Shown: positions 1 through 5,203, numbered from the stretch's first letter. The stretch is DNA of 5,404 bases from Burkholderia sp. (GCA_028292565.1 JAQGMD010000100.1:1-5404); one strand, 5' to 3'. The notes: generated from the sequence alone by a model not told the origin. Translations and numbers: made by a program.

Positions 1-16
1 CGCGAGCGGGAGAGGG
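1..16. repeat. Possible half of a GC-rich intergenic palindrome cut by the window edge
   Basis: The first bases contain GCGGGAGAGGG preceded by CGCGA. Read on the minus strand this is CCCTCTCCCGC followed by TCGCG. It looks like one arm of a palindrome of the form CCCTCTCCCGC / GCGGGAGAGGG, a pattern common between proteobacterial genes as a dispersed repeat or terminator stem. It starts about 9 bp beyond the stop codon of the aminotransferase gene, where a terminator or repeat would be expected. The second arm would lie outside the window, so the call is tentative. Confidence 0.25.
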
Positions 17-24
17 GAGAAAAA

Positions 25-1227
25 TCAATGCCCCAGCTTCGTCAGCACCTCGGACAACATCGAAACCATCTGGTCTATCTCTTCCGTCGTCACATTCAGC
101 GCCGGCATGAAGCGCAGCAAATCAGGACGCGGCGAGTTGAGCAGCAGGCCGACTGGATTCATGTCGCGTGCGGTATCGACGATTTTCGGTCCGATGTCCT
201 TGCCGAGCTTGAGAGCGCGCAGCAAGCCTTCACCGCGTTCGCCTTCCAGACCGTGCTTCGCCGACAGCTTGAGCAGCTCCGCGCTCATGTAGGCGCCTTT
301 GTCTTTTACCGATTGCAGGAAGCCCGGTTTCATCAATTCGTCCATGACCGCAACGCCGACTGCCGTCATCAACGGATTGCCGTTGTAGGTGCCGCCCTGA
401 TCGCCGGCTTCGAACACCGAGATCTCTTCGCGTGCGAGCAATGCCGCGAGCGGTACACCGCCGCCGATGCCTTTGCCAAGCGTCATGATGTCCGGGATGA
501 TATCGGACAACTGATAGGCAAACAGTTCGCCGGTGCGGCCCATGCCGGTCTGGACTTCATCGACGATCAGCAATATGCCTTGCTGTTGCGTGAGGGCACG
601 CAGGGCTTGCATGAATTCGCACGTTGCCGGAATAACGCCGCTTTCGCCTTGCACCGGCTCGAGCATGACGGCAACCGTCTTGTCGCTGATCAGTTTCTTG
701 ACGCTGTCGAGGTCGTTCAGTTCCGCCTTCAGGAAGCCCGGCACCTGTGGCGCGTAAAGGGTGTCCCATCCCGGCTTGCCGCTGGCCGACATGGTGGCAA
801 TCGTGCGGCCGTGGAAGGCGTGGTTGAAGGTGATGATTTCGTACCTGTCGCCGCCGGCGGCGTTCTTGTTCTTCTTGCCCCATTTACGCGCCAGCTTGAT
901 CGCGCCTTCATTGGCCTCGGCGCCGCTATTGGCGAAGAACACGCGGTCGAACACCGAATTCTGTGTCAGCAAGGATGCCAGATGGATCGACGGCTCGTTA
1001 TAGAACGCAGGCGACGGGTTGATGATTTTCTTTGCCTGTGCGTTGAGCGCATCTTGGATTTGTGGCGGTGTATGCCCGAGACAGTTCACTGCCCAGCCTT
1101 GCAGGTAGTCGAGATAGCGCTTGCCGGTATTGTCCGTCATCCACATGCCGCTGCCTTCAGTAAAAACAAGCGGCGGGCGGTTGGTGATATGCATGAGTGC
1201 ATCGACGTTGTACTGGCTGAATTCCAT
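25..1227 (-). CDS. argD: Acetylornithine-type class III PLP aminotransferase (ArgD family)
   Basis: A 400-residue fold-type I, class III aminotransferase, cytoplasmic and complete. ArgD enzymes transfer the amino group between N-acetylornithine and 2-oxoglutarate in arginine synthesis, and many also accept succinyl-diaminopimelate in lysine synthesis. Visible motifs are NSGAEANE (residues 100-107, cofactor phosphate loop), HAFHGRT (136-142; its Arg contacts the substrate carboxylate in ArgD), [12 protein letters not shown] (222-233; Asp223 pairs with the pyridine nitrogen), the Schiff-base Lys252 in TLGKGIGGG, and TYNGNPL (280-286). The C-terminal [15 protein letters not shown] is typical of ArgD/AstC. 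The length matches the family's roughly 400 residues. The start at 1227 is chosen because AGGAG lies 7 nt upstream; the frame stays open to an ATG at 1317, but that 30-residue extension has no ribosome binding site and is not family-like. No other arginine gene is visible, so a catabolic or other omega-amino-acid substrate cannot be excluded. Family is certain, substrate likely. Confidence 0.93.
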   Translation of the reverse strand: MEFSQYNVDALMHITNRPPLVFTEGSGMWMTDNTGKRYLDYLQGWAVNCLGHTPPQIQDALNAQAKKIINPSPAFYNEPSIHLASLLTQNSVFDRVFFANSGAEANEGAIKLARKWGKKNKNAAGGDRYEIITFNHAFHGRTIATMSASGKPGWDTLYAPQVPGFLKAELNDLDSVKKLISDKTVAVMLEPVQGESGVIPATCEFMQALRALTQQQGILLIVDEVQTGMGRTGELFAYQLSDIIPDIMTLGKGIGGGVPLAALLAREEISVFEAGDQGGTYNGNPLMTAVGVAVMDELMKPGFLQSVKDKGAYMSAELLKLSAKHGLEGERGEGLLRALKLGKDIGPKIVDTARDMNPVGLLLNSPRPDLLRFMPALNVTTEEIDQMVSMLSEVLTKLGH

Positions 1228-1234
1228 TTCGGGA

Positions 1235-1255
1235 CTCCTGATCAAGGGCAATATA
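1235..1255 (-). promoter_or_regulatory. Ribosome binding site and possible -10 box of the aminotransferase gene
   Basis: On the minus strand AGGAG (1235-1239) sits 7 nt before the ATG at 1225-1227 and decides that start against the upstream in-frame ATGs. TATATT (1250-1255) matches a -10 hexamer at 5 of 6 positions and would give a short leader of about 16 nt. No convincing -35 hexamer lies at the proper distance, so the ribosome site is solid but the promoter part is weak. The terminator at 1435-1466 implies that the gene has its own promoter somewhere in 1228-1434. Confidence 0.5.
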
Positions 1256-1434
1256 AAAAGGGTAAAAAAGGGCCTGCGCAGAAGCAAGTTGTTCATTTTG
1301 GCGGACGTAGGATGCAATGCTAGCGGCGGGCAACACGTTCGCGAGCAACGAAACGAGTCAGGCTCTCTGCAGTGCGGCCGCTACGGCCAGCGAAAATGAC
1401 AACTTACTCCTGCGCGGGTCCTCAATGCGCAATC
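1256..1434. other. Intergenic stretch with no gene recognised
   Basis: These roughly 180 bp between the aminotransferase -10 candidate and the terminator hold no ORF with a ribosome site and no RNA structure that I recognise. It contains a NotI-type octamer GCGGCCGC (1374-1381) and an imperfect hairpin CGTT-N7-AACG around 1338-1352, neither of which suggests a function. It must contain the aminotransferase promoter if the -10 at 1250-1255 is wrong. Confidence 0.4.
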
Positions 1435-1466
1435 AAAAAAAAAGCCACAGGGGAGACCTGTGGCTT
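1435..1466 (-). terminator. Strong Rho-independent terminator, minus strand
   Basis: Arms AAGCCACAGG (1442-1451) and CCTGTGGCTT (1457-1466) form a perfect 10-bp stem with a 5-nt loop. Read on the minus strand the stem is followed by an uninterrupted run of T, complementary to the nine A at 1435-1443. On the plus strand the stem is followed by CGTGTTC, so it terminates only minus-strand transcripts. It ends the transcript of the putative small RNA and also that of the reductase gene, whose stop codon lies 147 bp upstream, and it isolates the aminotransferase gene from both. Confidence 0.93.
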
Positions 1467-1482
1467 CGTGTTCAGCAAACGC

Positions 1483-1551
1483 TTACACGCACGGCTTCCC
1501 GGGTTGAGGCAGCGGGGTGCGGCGTCGCAAGAGTCTGGCTGTCGTGTTCAT
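1483..1551 (-). CDS. Possible leaderless 22-residue arginine-rich small ORF
   Basis: An ATG at 1549-1551 opens a 22-codon frame that begins MNTTARLLRRR and ends GKPCV before TAA (1483-1485). The stop lies inside the hairpin that precedes the terminator. The ATG coincides with the predicted transcription start, so translation would be leaderless; no Shine-Dalgarno sequence precedes it. The peptide would be basic, with three consecutive arginines and several prolines. No known leader or toxin is recognised. A 22-codon frame easily arises by chance in GC-rich DNA, so this is only a possibility: the transcript may be non-coding, or may act both as RNA and as messenger. Confidence 0.18.
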   Translation of the reverse strand: MNTTARLLRRRTPLPQPGKPCV

Positions 1552-1558
1552 GTAGCCA

Positions 1559-1587
1559 ATAGTATGACGTTTCGCTCAGGGCGTCAA
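1559..1587 (-). promoter_or_regulatory. Sigma70-like promoter of the putative small RNA
   Basis: On the minus strand, TTGACG (1582-1587, 5 of 6 to consensus) and TACTAT (1559-1564, 4 of 6, with the key TA and final T) are separated by exactly 17 bp. The -35 box and most of the spacer lie within an inverted repeat (1568-1590: CGTTT-CGC / GCG-TC-AAACG, loop of 5, 2-nt bulge). A second dyad, TGGCT-N13-AGCCA (1536-1558), spans the predicted start point. Both could be operator sites, but this is inference. Confidence 0.5.
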
Positions 1588-1590
1588 ACG
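1568..1590. repeat. Inverted repeat overlapping the small-RNA promoter
   Basis: CGTTT (1568-1572) plus CGC (1573-1575) pair with GCG (1581-1583) and AAACG (1586-1590), with loop TCAGG and a bulged TC. This 8-bp dyad lies 23 bp beyond the reductase stop codon. It is not followed by a T run on either strand, so it is not a complete intrinsic terminator. It may be an operator for the promoter that it overlaps, or a stabilising 3'-UTR hairpin of the reductase mRNA. Confidence 0.45.
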
Positions 1591-1612
1591 AGGCCCCGAT
1601 GTTCCGGCGCCT

Positions 1613-2641
1613 TCAGCCGTGGGGCAGGTCCGCTTCCGACGTGAACGAATCGGCGTAAAACTCCTCAGCCGGAAGTTTACATTGAGCGGCGAAGTCGCGC
1701 TGCGCCGACTCCACCATCAGCGGTGCGCCGCAGGCGTAGACCTGGTAACCGGACAGGTCTGGCAGGTCTTCCATCACCGCGCGGTGCACGAATCCGGTAC
1801 GGCCGCTCCAGCCATCTTCGGGCGACGCGTCGGAGATGACCGGCACGTATCTGAAGTTGGGCAGGGTGCGCGTCCATTCCTCGCACAACGCATGCATGTA
1901 AATATCCTTCGGCTTGCGGCCACCCCAGTACAGCACCATGGGCCGCTTGGTTTTCGTGTCGATGGCGTGCTCGACGATCGCCTTGATCGGGGCAAAGCCG
2001 GTGCCCGAAGCCAGCAATACCATCGGCTTGTCCGAGTCCTCGCGCAGGAAGAAGGTGCCCAACGGACCTTCGAAGCGCAGGATGTCGCGTTCCTTCATGG
2101 TGTTGAACACGTGGTCGGTGAATACGCCGCCCGGCATGTGCCGAATGTGCAGCGTGACGTGTTCATCCAGGTGCGGCGCGTTGGCCATGCTGTAGCTGCG
2201 GCGCTTGCCGTCCTTGAGCAGGAATTCGATGTATTGGCCGGCGCGATATTGCAGGCGTTCGTTGGCCGGCAGTTGAAGCGCGACCACCATCACGTCGTCG
2301 CTCACCTTGTTCAGTTTTGCTACGCGCGTCGGCAGTTTCTTGATCGGGAACTCGCCGGCGCCCAGCACTTCACGCGCTTCGATCACCACGTCCGCATGCG
2401 GCTTCGCGCAGCAGAACAGGGACCAGCCCTTTTCTTCCTCCGCCGCCGACAATGCCCGTTCCTGATGCACGCCATGCGTGACAGACCCTTCGACGAGTTT
2501 GCCTTTGCATGAACCGCATGCGCCATTCTTGCAACCATAGGGCAATCCGACGCCGGCCCTGATTGCCGCCGTCAGTATGGATTCGCCTTCGTCACAGGTA
2601 AATTGCCGACCGCTCGGCTGAACAGTTACTTGGAAAGTCAT
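1613..2641 (-). CDS. 2Fe-2S/FAD/NAD(P)H oxidoreductase, 'CDP-6-deoxy-glucoseen reductase' type
   Basis: A 342-residue single-component electron-transfer reductase, cytoplasmic. The N-terminal plant-type ferredoxin domain (residues about 1-90) carries the cluster ligands C37, C42, C45 and C77, spaced C-x4-C-x2-C-x31-C. A ferredoxin-NADP-reductase-like FAD domain follows, with RSYS (148-151) for flavin and GGVFTDHVF (171-179). The NAD(P) domain has LLASGTGFAPIKAI (209-222) and the C-terminal YACGAPLMV (302-310). This order matches the AscD/RfbI E3 family (about 330-340 residues) and reductases of ring-hydroxylating oxygenases. The sugar name is routinely transferred to such proteins. No CDP-sugar dehydratase (E1), nucleotide-sugar gene or oxygenase lies nearby, so the electron acceptor is unknown. 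The start at 2641 gives the family-typical MTFQVTVQPSG; an AGGA 4 nt upstream is a weak ribosome site. It is probably transcribed alone, or with the small RNA region as its 3' UTR, ending at the terminator 1435-1466. Confidence 0.92.
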   Translation of the reverse strand: MTFQVTVQPSGRQFTCDEGESILTAAIRAGVGLPYGCKNGACGSCKGKLVEGSVTHGVHQERALSAAEEEKGWSLFCCAKPHADVVIEAREVLGAGEFPIKKLPTRVAKLNKVSDDVMVVALQLPANERLQYRAGQYIEFLLKDGKRRSYSMANAPHLDEHVTLHIRHMPGGVFTDHVFNTMKERDILRFEGPLGTFFLREDSDKPMVLLASGTGFAPIKAIVEHAIDTKTKRPMVLYWGGRKPKDIYMHALCEEWTRTLPNFRYVPVISDASPEDGWSGRTGFVHRAVMEDLPDLSGYQVYACGAPLMVESAQRDFAAQCKLPAEEFYADSFTSEADLPHG

Positions 2642-2646
2642 ACAAT
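2619..2646 (+). promoter_or_regulatory. Candidate promoter of the SDR gene, overlapping the reductase start
   Basis: TACAAT (2641-2646) matches a -10 box at 5 of 6 positions; TGAACA (2619-2624) at 16 bp is a 4 of 6 match to -35. Transcription would start near 2653, leaving a leader of about 25 nt before the ATG at 2678. The -10 box includes the first base of the reductase start codon on the other strand, so the two divergent genes cannot be expressed fully independently. Moderate to weak evidence. Confidence 0.35.
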
Positions 2647-2677
2647 CCTGTTGATGAAAAATAAAGAGCTAAAGAAT

Positions 2678-3613
2678 ATGGGTATGCCGCGGGGTTTGCC
2701 TCACCCGGCCAAAATTGGCAAGCCCGGCCTGCTCATCATAGGCTGCGGCGATGTCGGGATGCGTCTGCTGCCGCTGTTGCGTGATCGCTATCGCGTATTC
2801 GCTGTCACCAGCCAGGCCTCGCGCCGCGCCGAGTTGCGTGAGGCAGGCGCCGTGCCAGTTGTGGCGGACCTCGACCGACCAGCCGAACTGGCGCGACTCG
2901 CGGGCATGGCCCGCACGATTGTTCATCTCGCGCCACCCCAGTCGGAAGGCTACACAGACAGGCGCACCCGAAATTTGACCGCCATTTTACCCGACCATGC
3001 AAGGTTAGTTTATGTCAGCACGACTGGTGTGTATGGGAATTGTGACGGTGCGCTGGTCGAAGAGACGCGTCGTGTCAATCCGCAGAACGCCCGCGCAAAG
3101 CGGAGGGTGGATGCGGAGCAAGTGCTGCGTGCCTGGGCCCGGCGTTCGAACTCGCGACTGGCGGTGTTGCGCGTGCCGGGCATTTATGCGGCCGACCGCT
3201 TGCCGATCGAGCGCCTGAAAAAAGGCACGCCCGCGTTGCTTCATGAACAAGACGTGTTTACCAATCATGTGCATGCGGATGACCTGGCCCGTATCATCGC
3301 GTTAGCATTGTATAGGGCAATGCCCGGACGCATCTATCACGCGGCCGACGATACTGACATGAAGATGGGAGAGTATTTCGACGCCGTCGCCGAGGCGTTC
3401 CGACTTCCCAAACCACCGCGCCTGCCGCGTGAAGAATTGAAGAACGCGGTGTCGCCGATGCTGCTGTCTTTCATGTCTGAATCAAGGCGGCTCAGCAACA
3501 GGCGGATCAAGTCGGAACTGGGCGTTCGCCTGCGTTATCCGCAAGTGCACGACGCATTGTTGCGGATAGCTACCGGCGAAGGCAGGGAGGAGTCCAGCCC
3601 GTCACCGGATTGA
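2678..3613 (+). CDS. Atypical extended SDR / NAD(P)-dependent epimerase-like protein (YeeZ-like)
   Basis: A 311-residue Rossmann protein. LLIIGCGDVGMRL (residues 18-30) is the dinucleotide-binding strand and glycine loop (G22, G24, G27). YVSTTGVYG (112-120), LRVPGIY (164-170) and FTNHVHADDLARII (194-207) are hallmarks of extended SDRs, and the C-terminal SRRLSNRRIKSELGVRLRYP (269-288) resembles the substrate-side region of the E. coli YeeZ group. The canonical YxxxK is degraded: Lys141 in NARAKRR is kept, but the tyrosine position is Asn137. That is expected for 'atypical' SDRs and argues against classical epimerase chemistry. Substrate unknown. Starts at 2654, 2678 and 2684 are possible; 2678 is preferred because AAAGAG (2663-2668) lies 9 nt upstream and the best -10 box would leave 2654 almost leaderless. 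It is divergent from the reductase and convergent with the tyrosinase, so it is probably monocistronic. Confidence 0.88.
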   Translation: MGMPRGLPHPAKIGKPGLLIIGCGDVGMRLLPLLRDRYRVFAVTSQASRRAELREAGAVPVVADLDRPAELARLAGMARTIVHLAPPQSEGYTDRRTRNLTAILPDHARLVYVSTTGVYGNCDGALVEETRRVNPQNARAKRRVDAEQVLRAWARRSNSRLAVLRVPGIYAADRLPIERLKKGTPALLHEQDVFTNHVHADDLARIIALALYRAMPGRIYHAADDTDMKMGEYFDAVAEAFRLPKPPRLPREELKNAVSPMLLSFMSESRRLSNRRIKSELGVRLRYPQVHDALLRIATGEGREESSPSPD

Positions 3614-3625
3614 CCCCGCTTCTGT

Positions 3626-5089
3626 TCATTCGACATCATCGTTTGAAACTTCGATCCGCATTTCGCCCACCTTGATTGCCGGTCCCCTGGGCGCCCTGTC
3701 ACCGTTCACACGAACGAATGAAACCAGTATTTCCCTGAGCTGTTGTTCGCTGAAGTTGCGCAGCAACTGCGTGGCGGAAAAGACAAGTCGCGCGGAATTT
3801 CCATGGTGGTGAGCGGTTGACACCTCGAACGCACCGAAGCTGCCGAGATGATATCTCTGCTCGTTGGTCGGGGGCTCGGCGCTCGGCGGGAGATTCAGGT
3901 ACACGTCATAAAAATATCCGCCTATCTCGCCGGCCGGCGTCGTCCGCACGTTGTCCAGAATGACTTGCGCGGACCGGTAGGCCTGCGCAGCCATTCCTGC
4001 ATCTCCGAACGGTGAGGCTTGAGTGCTTCTCGCAATGCGTCGCAAGGAGAGAACGTCGGACGGTTCCACCGGGATTCGTGCGCTGACAGACGCCTCGTCC
4101 AACGTAATGTCCCACGCGCCTCCGATCGAATACCGCGACTTGCCCGTCGGCCTGGGTTCAGAGTTGGGAAATCTGCCGGCAGACGGACGGGCGGGCACGC
4201 CCAGCAGCGCAACCCGCGTTGCGAGCGGACTTTGGGCGCCTTGTATTGGAGCATCCATGAAACGTCCGCTAGCCGCCGCCAGTGGCGGAATACTTTTCGG
4301 CAGTGTCGTGTCCGAATAGGTGTAGCCGAGCGTGGCGGGATTGTAGACGGTCCTGCGAGCGATGGTCAGGGTTGCGCTGTACGTCAGTGTGCCGTTCCAA
4401 TATGGATCGGTGGACGCAGGGTAACGCTTGCCGCCGGACAGTACCCATGCATGCAATAGCCTATCGATCTGGGAGTGATGCAGCCAGAAGATCGGGTCGG
4501 TCGGTGATTGCAGGCTTGCCATGGCGCCGCCTATCAGGTTGTGTATTTCCCCGTGCGGTCTCGGTTCCAGCGACGCCTCGAACGAGCTGGGCGTTCCCCT
4601 TTGAAAGTTCGTCTGCCGGAACGGGTCCAGCGAAAGCGCGTTGCGGATGTTGGTGTTGACGCGACTTACGTAAAGCGGATTGTTGGTGGAAGGCGTCGTG
4701 AATTCCGTAGGGATCGTCGCGTATTTGTAGTAGTCCCAATACGGAAGCGTCAATGCGCTGATGCCGGAAATGGTGCGCAACTGTCGTTCAAAATAATAGG
4801 CGAACCCGCGATGCCAGGCGAGGAAGTACGGGGTGCCGTGCGGACAGTTGTTCACGTGCGCATTGACCCAGAAGTTCCAGCTTCGCTGATCGTTCGCGTT
4901 GGTATTCGCGCGCATGGTTCGTATCGCGTTGACGAAAGGCAGGTAGCTGGAGGTCGTTTTGAACTCCTGCCACTCGAGCCTTGGTGCGACAGTCTGGCCG
5001 TACGCGATCCCACCGGGAAGCGCGGCAAGGGCCAGCGTAGAAGCAGAGCTTTTGATAAAGCCCCTTCTGCTGAAATGCATTGATGACAT
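3626..5089 (-). CDS. Tat-exported tyrosinase / polyphenol oxidase with plant-type C-terminal domain
   Basis: A 487-residue type-3 dicopper oxidase that would hydroxylate phenols and/or oxidise catechols to quinones. Residues 1-31 are a twin-arginine signal: SRRGFIK (7-13), a short Ala/Leu-rich segment, and a plausible cleavage site AYG|Q (31/32). CuA ligands are H78, H84 and H93 (in AWHR); CuB ligands are H179, H183 (PHGEIH) and H205 (DPIFWLHHSQID). C82 lies two residues before H84, the spacing of the Cys-His thioether in Neurospora and mushroom tyrosinases. E175, four residues before H179, fits the 'waterkeeper' Glu of plant enzymes. Residues about 370-487 resemble the plant PPO1_KFDV domain (GSF, a HHH cluster at 427-429, final VGEMRIEV) that covers the active site in latent enzymes. 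The architecture resembles Ralstonia solanacearum polyphenol oxidases. The start at 5089 is set by AGGAGA 6 nt upstream. No MelC1-like copper chaperone is adjacent; folding and copper loading before Tat export are inferred. Confidence 0.94.
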   Translation of the reverse strand: MSSMHFSRRGFIKSSASTLALAALPGGIAYGQTVAPRLEWQEFKTTSSYLPFVNAIRTMRANTNANDQRSWNFWVNAHVNNCPHGTPYFLAWHRGFAYYFERQLRTISGISALTLPYWDYYKYATIPTEFTTPSTNNPLYVSRVNTNIRNALSLDPFRQTNFQRGTPSSFEASLEPRPHGEIHNLIGGAMASLQSPTDPIFWLHHSQIDRLLHAWVLSGGKRYPASTDPYWNGTLTYSATLTIARRTVYNPATLGYTYSDTTLPKSIPPLAAASGRFMDAPIQGAQSPLATRVALLGVPARPSAGRFPNSEPRPTGKSRYSIGGAWDITLDEASVSARIPVEPSDVLSLRRIARSTQASPFGDAGMAAQAYRSAQVILDNVRTTPAGEIGGYFYDVYLNLPPSAEPPTNEQRYHLGSFGAFEVSTAHHHGNSARLVFSATQLLRNFSEQQLREILVSFVRVNGDRAPRGPAIKVGEMRIEVSNDDVE

Positions 5090-5094
5090 GAATA

Positions 5095-5100
5095 TCTCCT
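5095..5100 (-). promoter_or_regulatory. Ribosome binding site of the tyrosinase gene
   Basis: On the minus strand AGGAGA (5095-5100) precedes the ATG at 5087-5089 by about 6 nt. It rules out both the in-frame ATG at 5080 and the 84-codon upstream extension to 5341, and it places the twin-arginine motif at residues 7-13, as expected for a Tat signal. Confidence 0.85.
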
Positions 5101-5118
5101 GTTTCAAAGTCGCGATCG

Positions 5119-5154
5119 ACAACACGCAATTCTGCGACAGCAGGCAATTCTGCG
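5119..5154. repeat. Two tandem 18-bp direct repeats in the tyrosinase leader
   Basis: On the minus strand CGCAGAATTGCCTGCTGT (5137-5154) is followed without a gap by CGCAGAATTGCGTGTTGT (5119-5136). They are identical at 16 of 18 positions, including the first 11. The pair begins 30 bp upstream of the tyrosinase ATG and lies between the TATAAA box and the ribosome site. An 18-bp period puts the two copies somewhat less than two helical turns apart. It could be a pair of regulator sites, an RNA-level element of the 5' UTR, or a recent slippage duplication. Confidence 0.8.
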
Positions 5155-5174
5155 CCTGAGAGTCGGTTACCCTT

Positions 5175-5203
5175 TTTATATCCCCGCCCGCACCGGGCGG
5201 GAA
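5175..5203 (-). promoter_or_regulatory. Candidate tyrosinase promoter (TATAAA box)
   Basis: On the minus strand TATAAA (5175-5180) matches a -10 hexamer at 5 of 6 positions. At 17 bp the upstream hexamer is TTCCCG (5198-5203), only 3 of 6, so an activator or an alternative sigma factor may be needed. Transcription would start near 5168 and give a 5' UTR of about 79 nt that contains the tandem repeats. The spacer is almost entirely the GC-rich dyad at 5183-5201. Confidence 0.4.
5183..5201. repeat. Perfect GC-rich inverted repeat upstream of the TATAAA box
   Basis: CCCGCCCG (5183-5190) and CGGGCGGG (5194-5201) are perfect complements around a 3-nt CAC. No T run follows on either strand, so it is not an intrinsic terminator. 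Its position directly against the presumed -10 box, and within the presumed spacer, suggests an operator or a structural element that affects tyrosinase promoter opening. Confidence 0.6.

Larger units (their letters stand above)
1435..1551 (-). ncRNA. Putative small RNA of about 117 nt with its own promoter and terminator
   Basis: A sigma70-like promoter (TTGACG, 17-bp spacer, TACTAT) at 1559-1587 points into a segment that ends in a textbook intrinsic terminator. With a 7-nt discriminator the first base would be A1551, giving an RNA of about 117 nt. Immediately before the terminator is a second hairpin (1467-1489): outer stem CGTGT/ACACG, inner stem AGC/GCT, loop GTTT on the RNA strand. The 3' end would therefore be two consecutive stem-loops and a U tail, an arrangement often seen in Hfq- or ProQ-binding RNAs. 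It could also be only the 3' UTR of the reductase mRNA, or both, as a 3'-UTR-derived RNA. I do not recognise the family. Expression and function are inferred, not shown. Confidence 0.5.

Noticed and set aside
1228..1317. A 30-residue N-terminal extension of the aminotransferase from an ATG at 1317 (or 1296)
   Set aside because: Neither ATG has a ribosome site, whereas 1227 has AGGAG at 7 nt, and the resulting 400 residues fit the family length. The extra hydrophobic residues are not a convincing signal peptide for a cytoplasmic enzyme.
28..1323. A 431-codon open frame on the plus strand, fully antisense to the aminotransferase
   Set aside because: It mirrors a strongly supported gene, has no ribosome site or recognisable domain, and its His/Arg/Gln-rich composition is typical of the complement of a GC-rich coding sequence.
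1368..1385. NotI-type palindrome GCGGCCGC as a cloning scar or vector junction
   Set aside because: A single 8-bp GC palindrome is expected by chance in GC-rich DNA, and no linker or vector sequence flanks it.
1435..1610. 6S RNA (ssrS) on the minus strand
   Set aside because: Short segments resemble 6S RNA (CCTGAGC followed by TCATAC, a GGCT/AGCC hairpin, GCGACGCC) in the same order. However, the distances are too short, no long closing stem joins the 5' and 3' ends, and the first segment is part of a local hairpin and promoter. A cmsearch with RF00013 would settle this: a significant full-length hit would reverse the rejection.
1619..2512. A 297-codon plus-strand frame antisense to the reductase
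   Set aside because: It is a shadow of the reductase gene with no motif, no Shine-Dalgarno sequence and the same shadow-like composition.
2603..2677. A longer SDR starting at TTG 2603 or ATG 2654
   Set aside because: TTG 2603 lies inside the reductase coding region with no ribosome site. ATG 2654 has no Shine-Dalgarno sequence at proper spacing and would be nearly leaderless from the best -10 box. It remains possible but less likely than 2678.
5183..5201. The GC-rich dyad as a Rho-independent terminator
   Set aside because: No T run follows it on either strand; on the plus side it is followed by AAGGCATT and on the minus side by GATATAAAAA.
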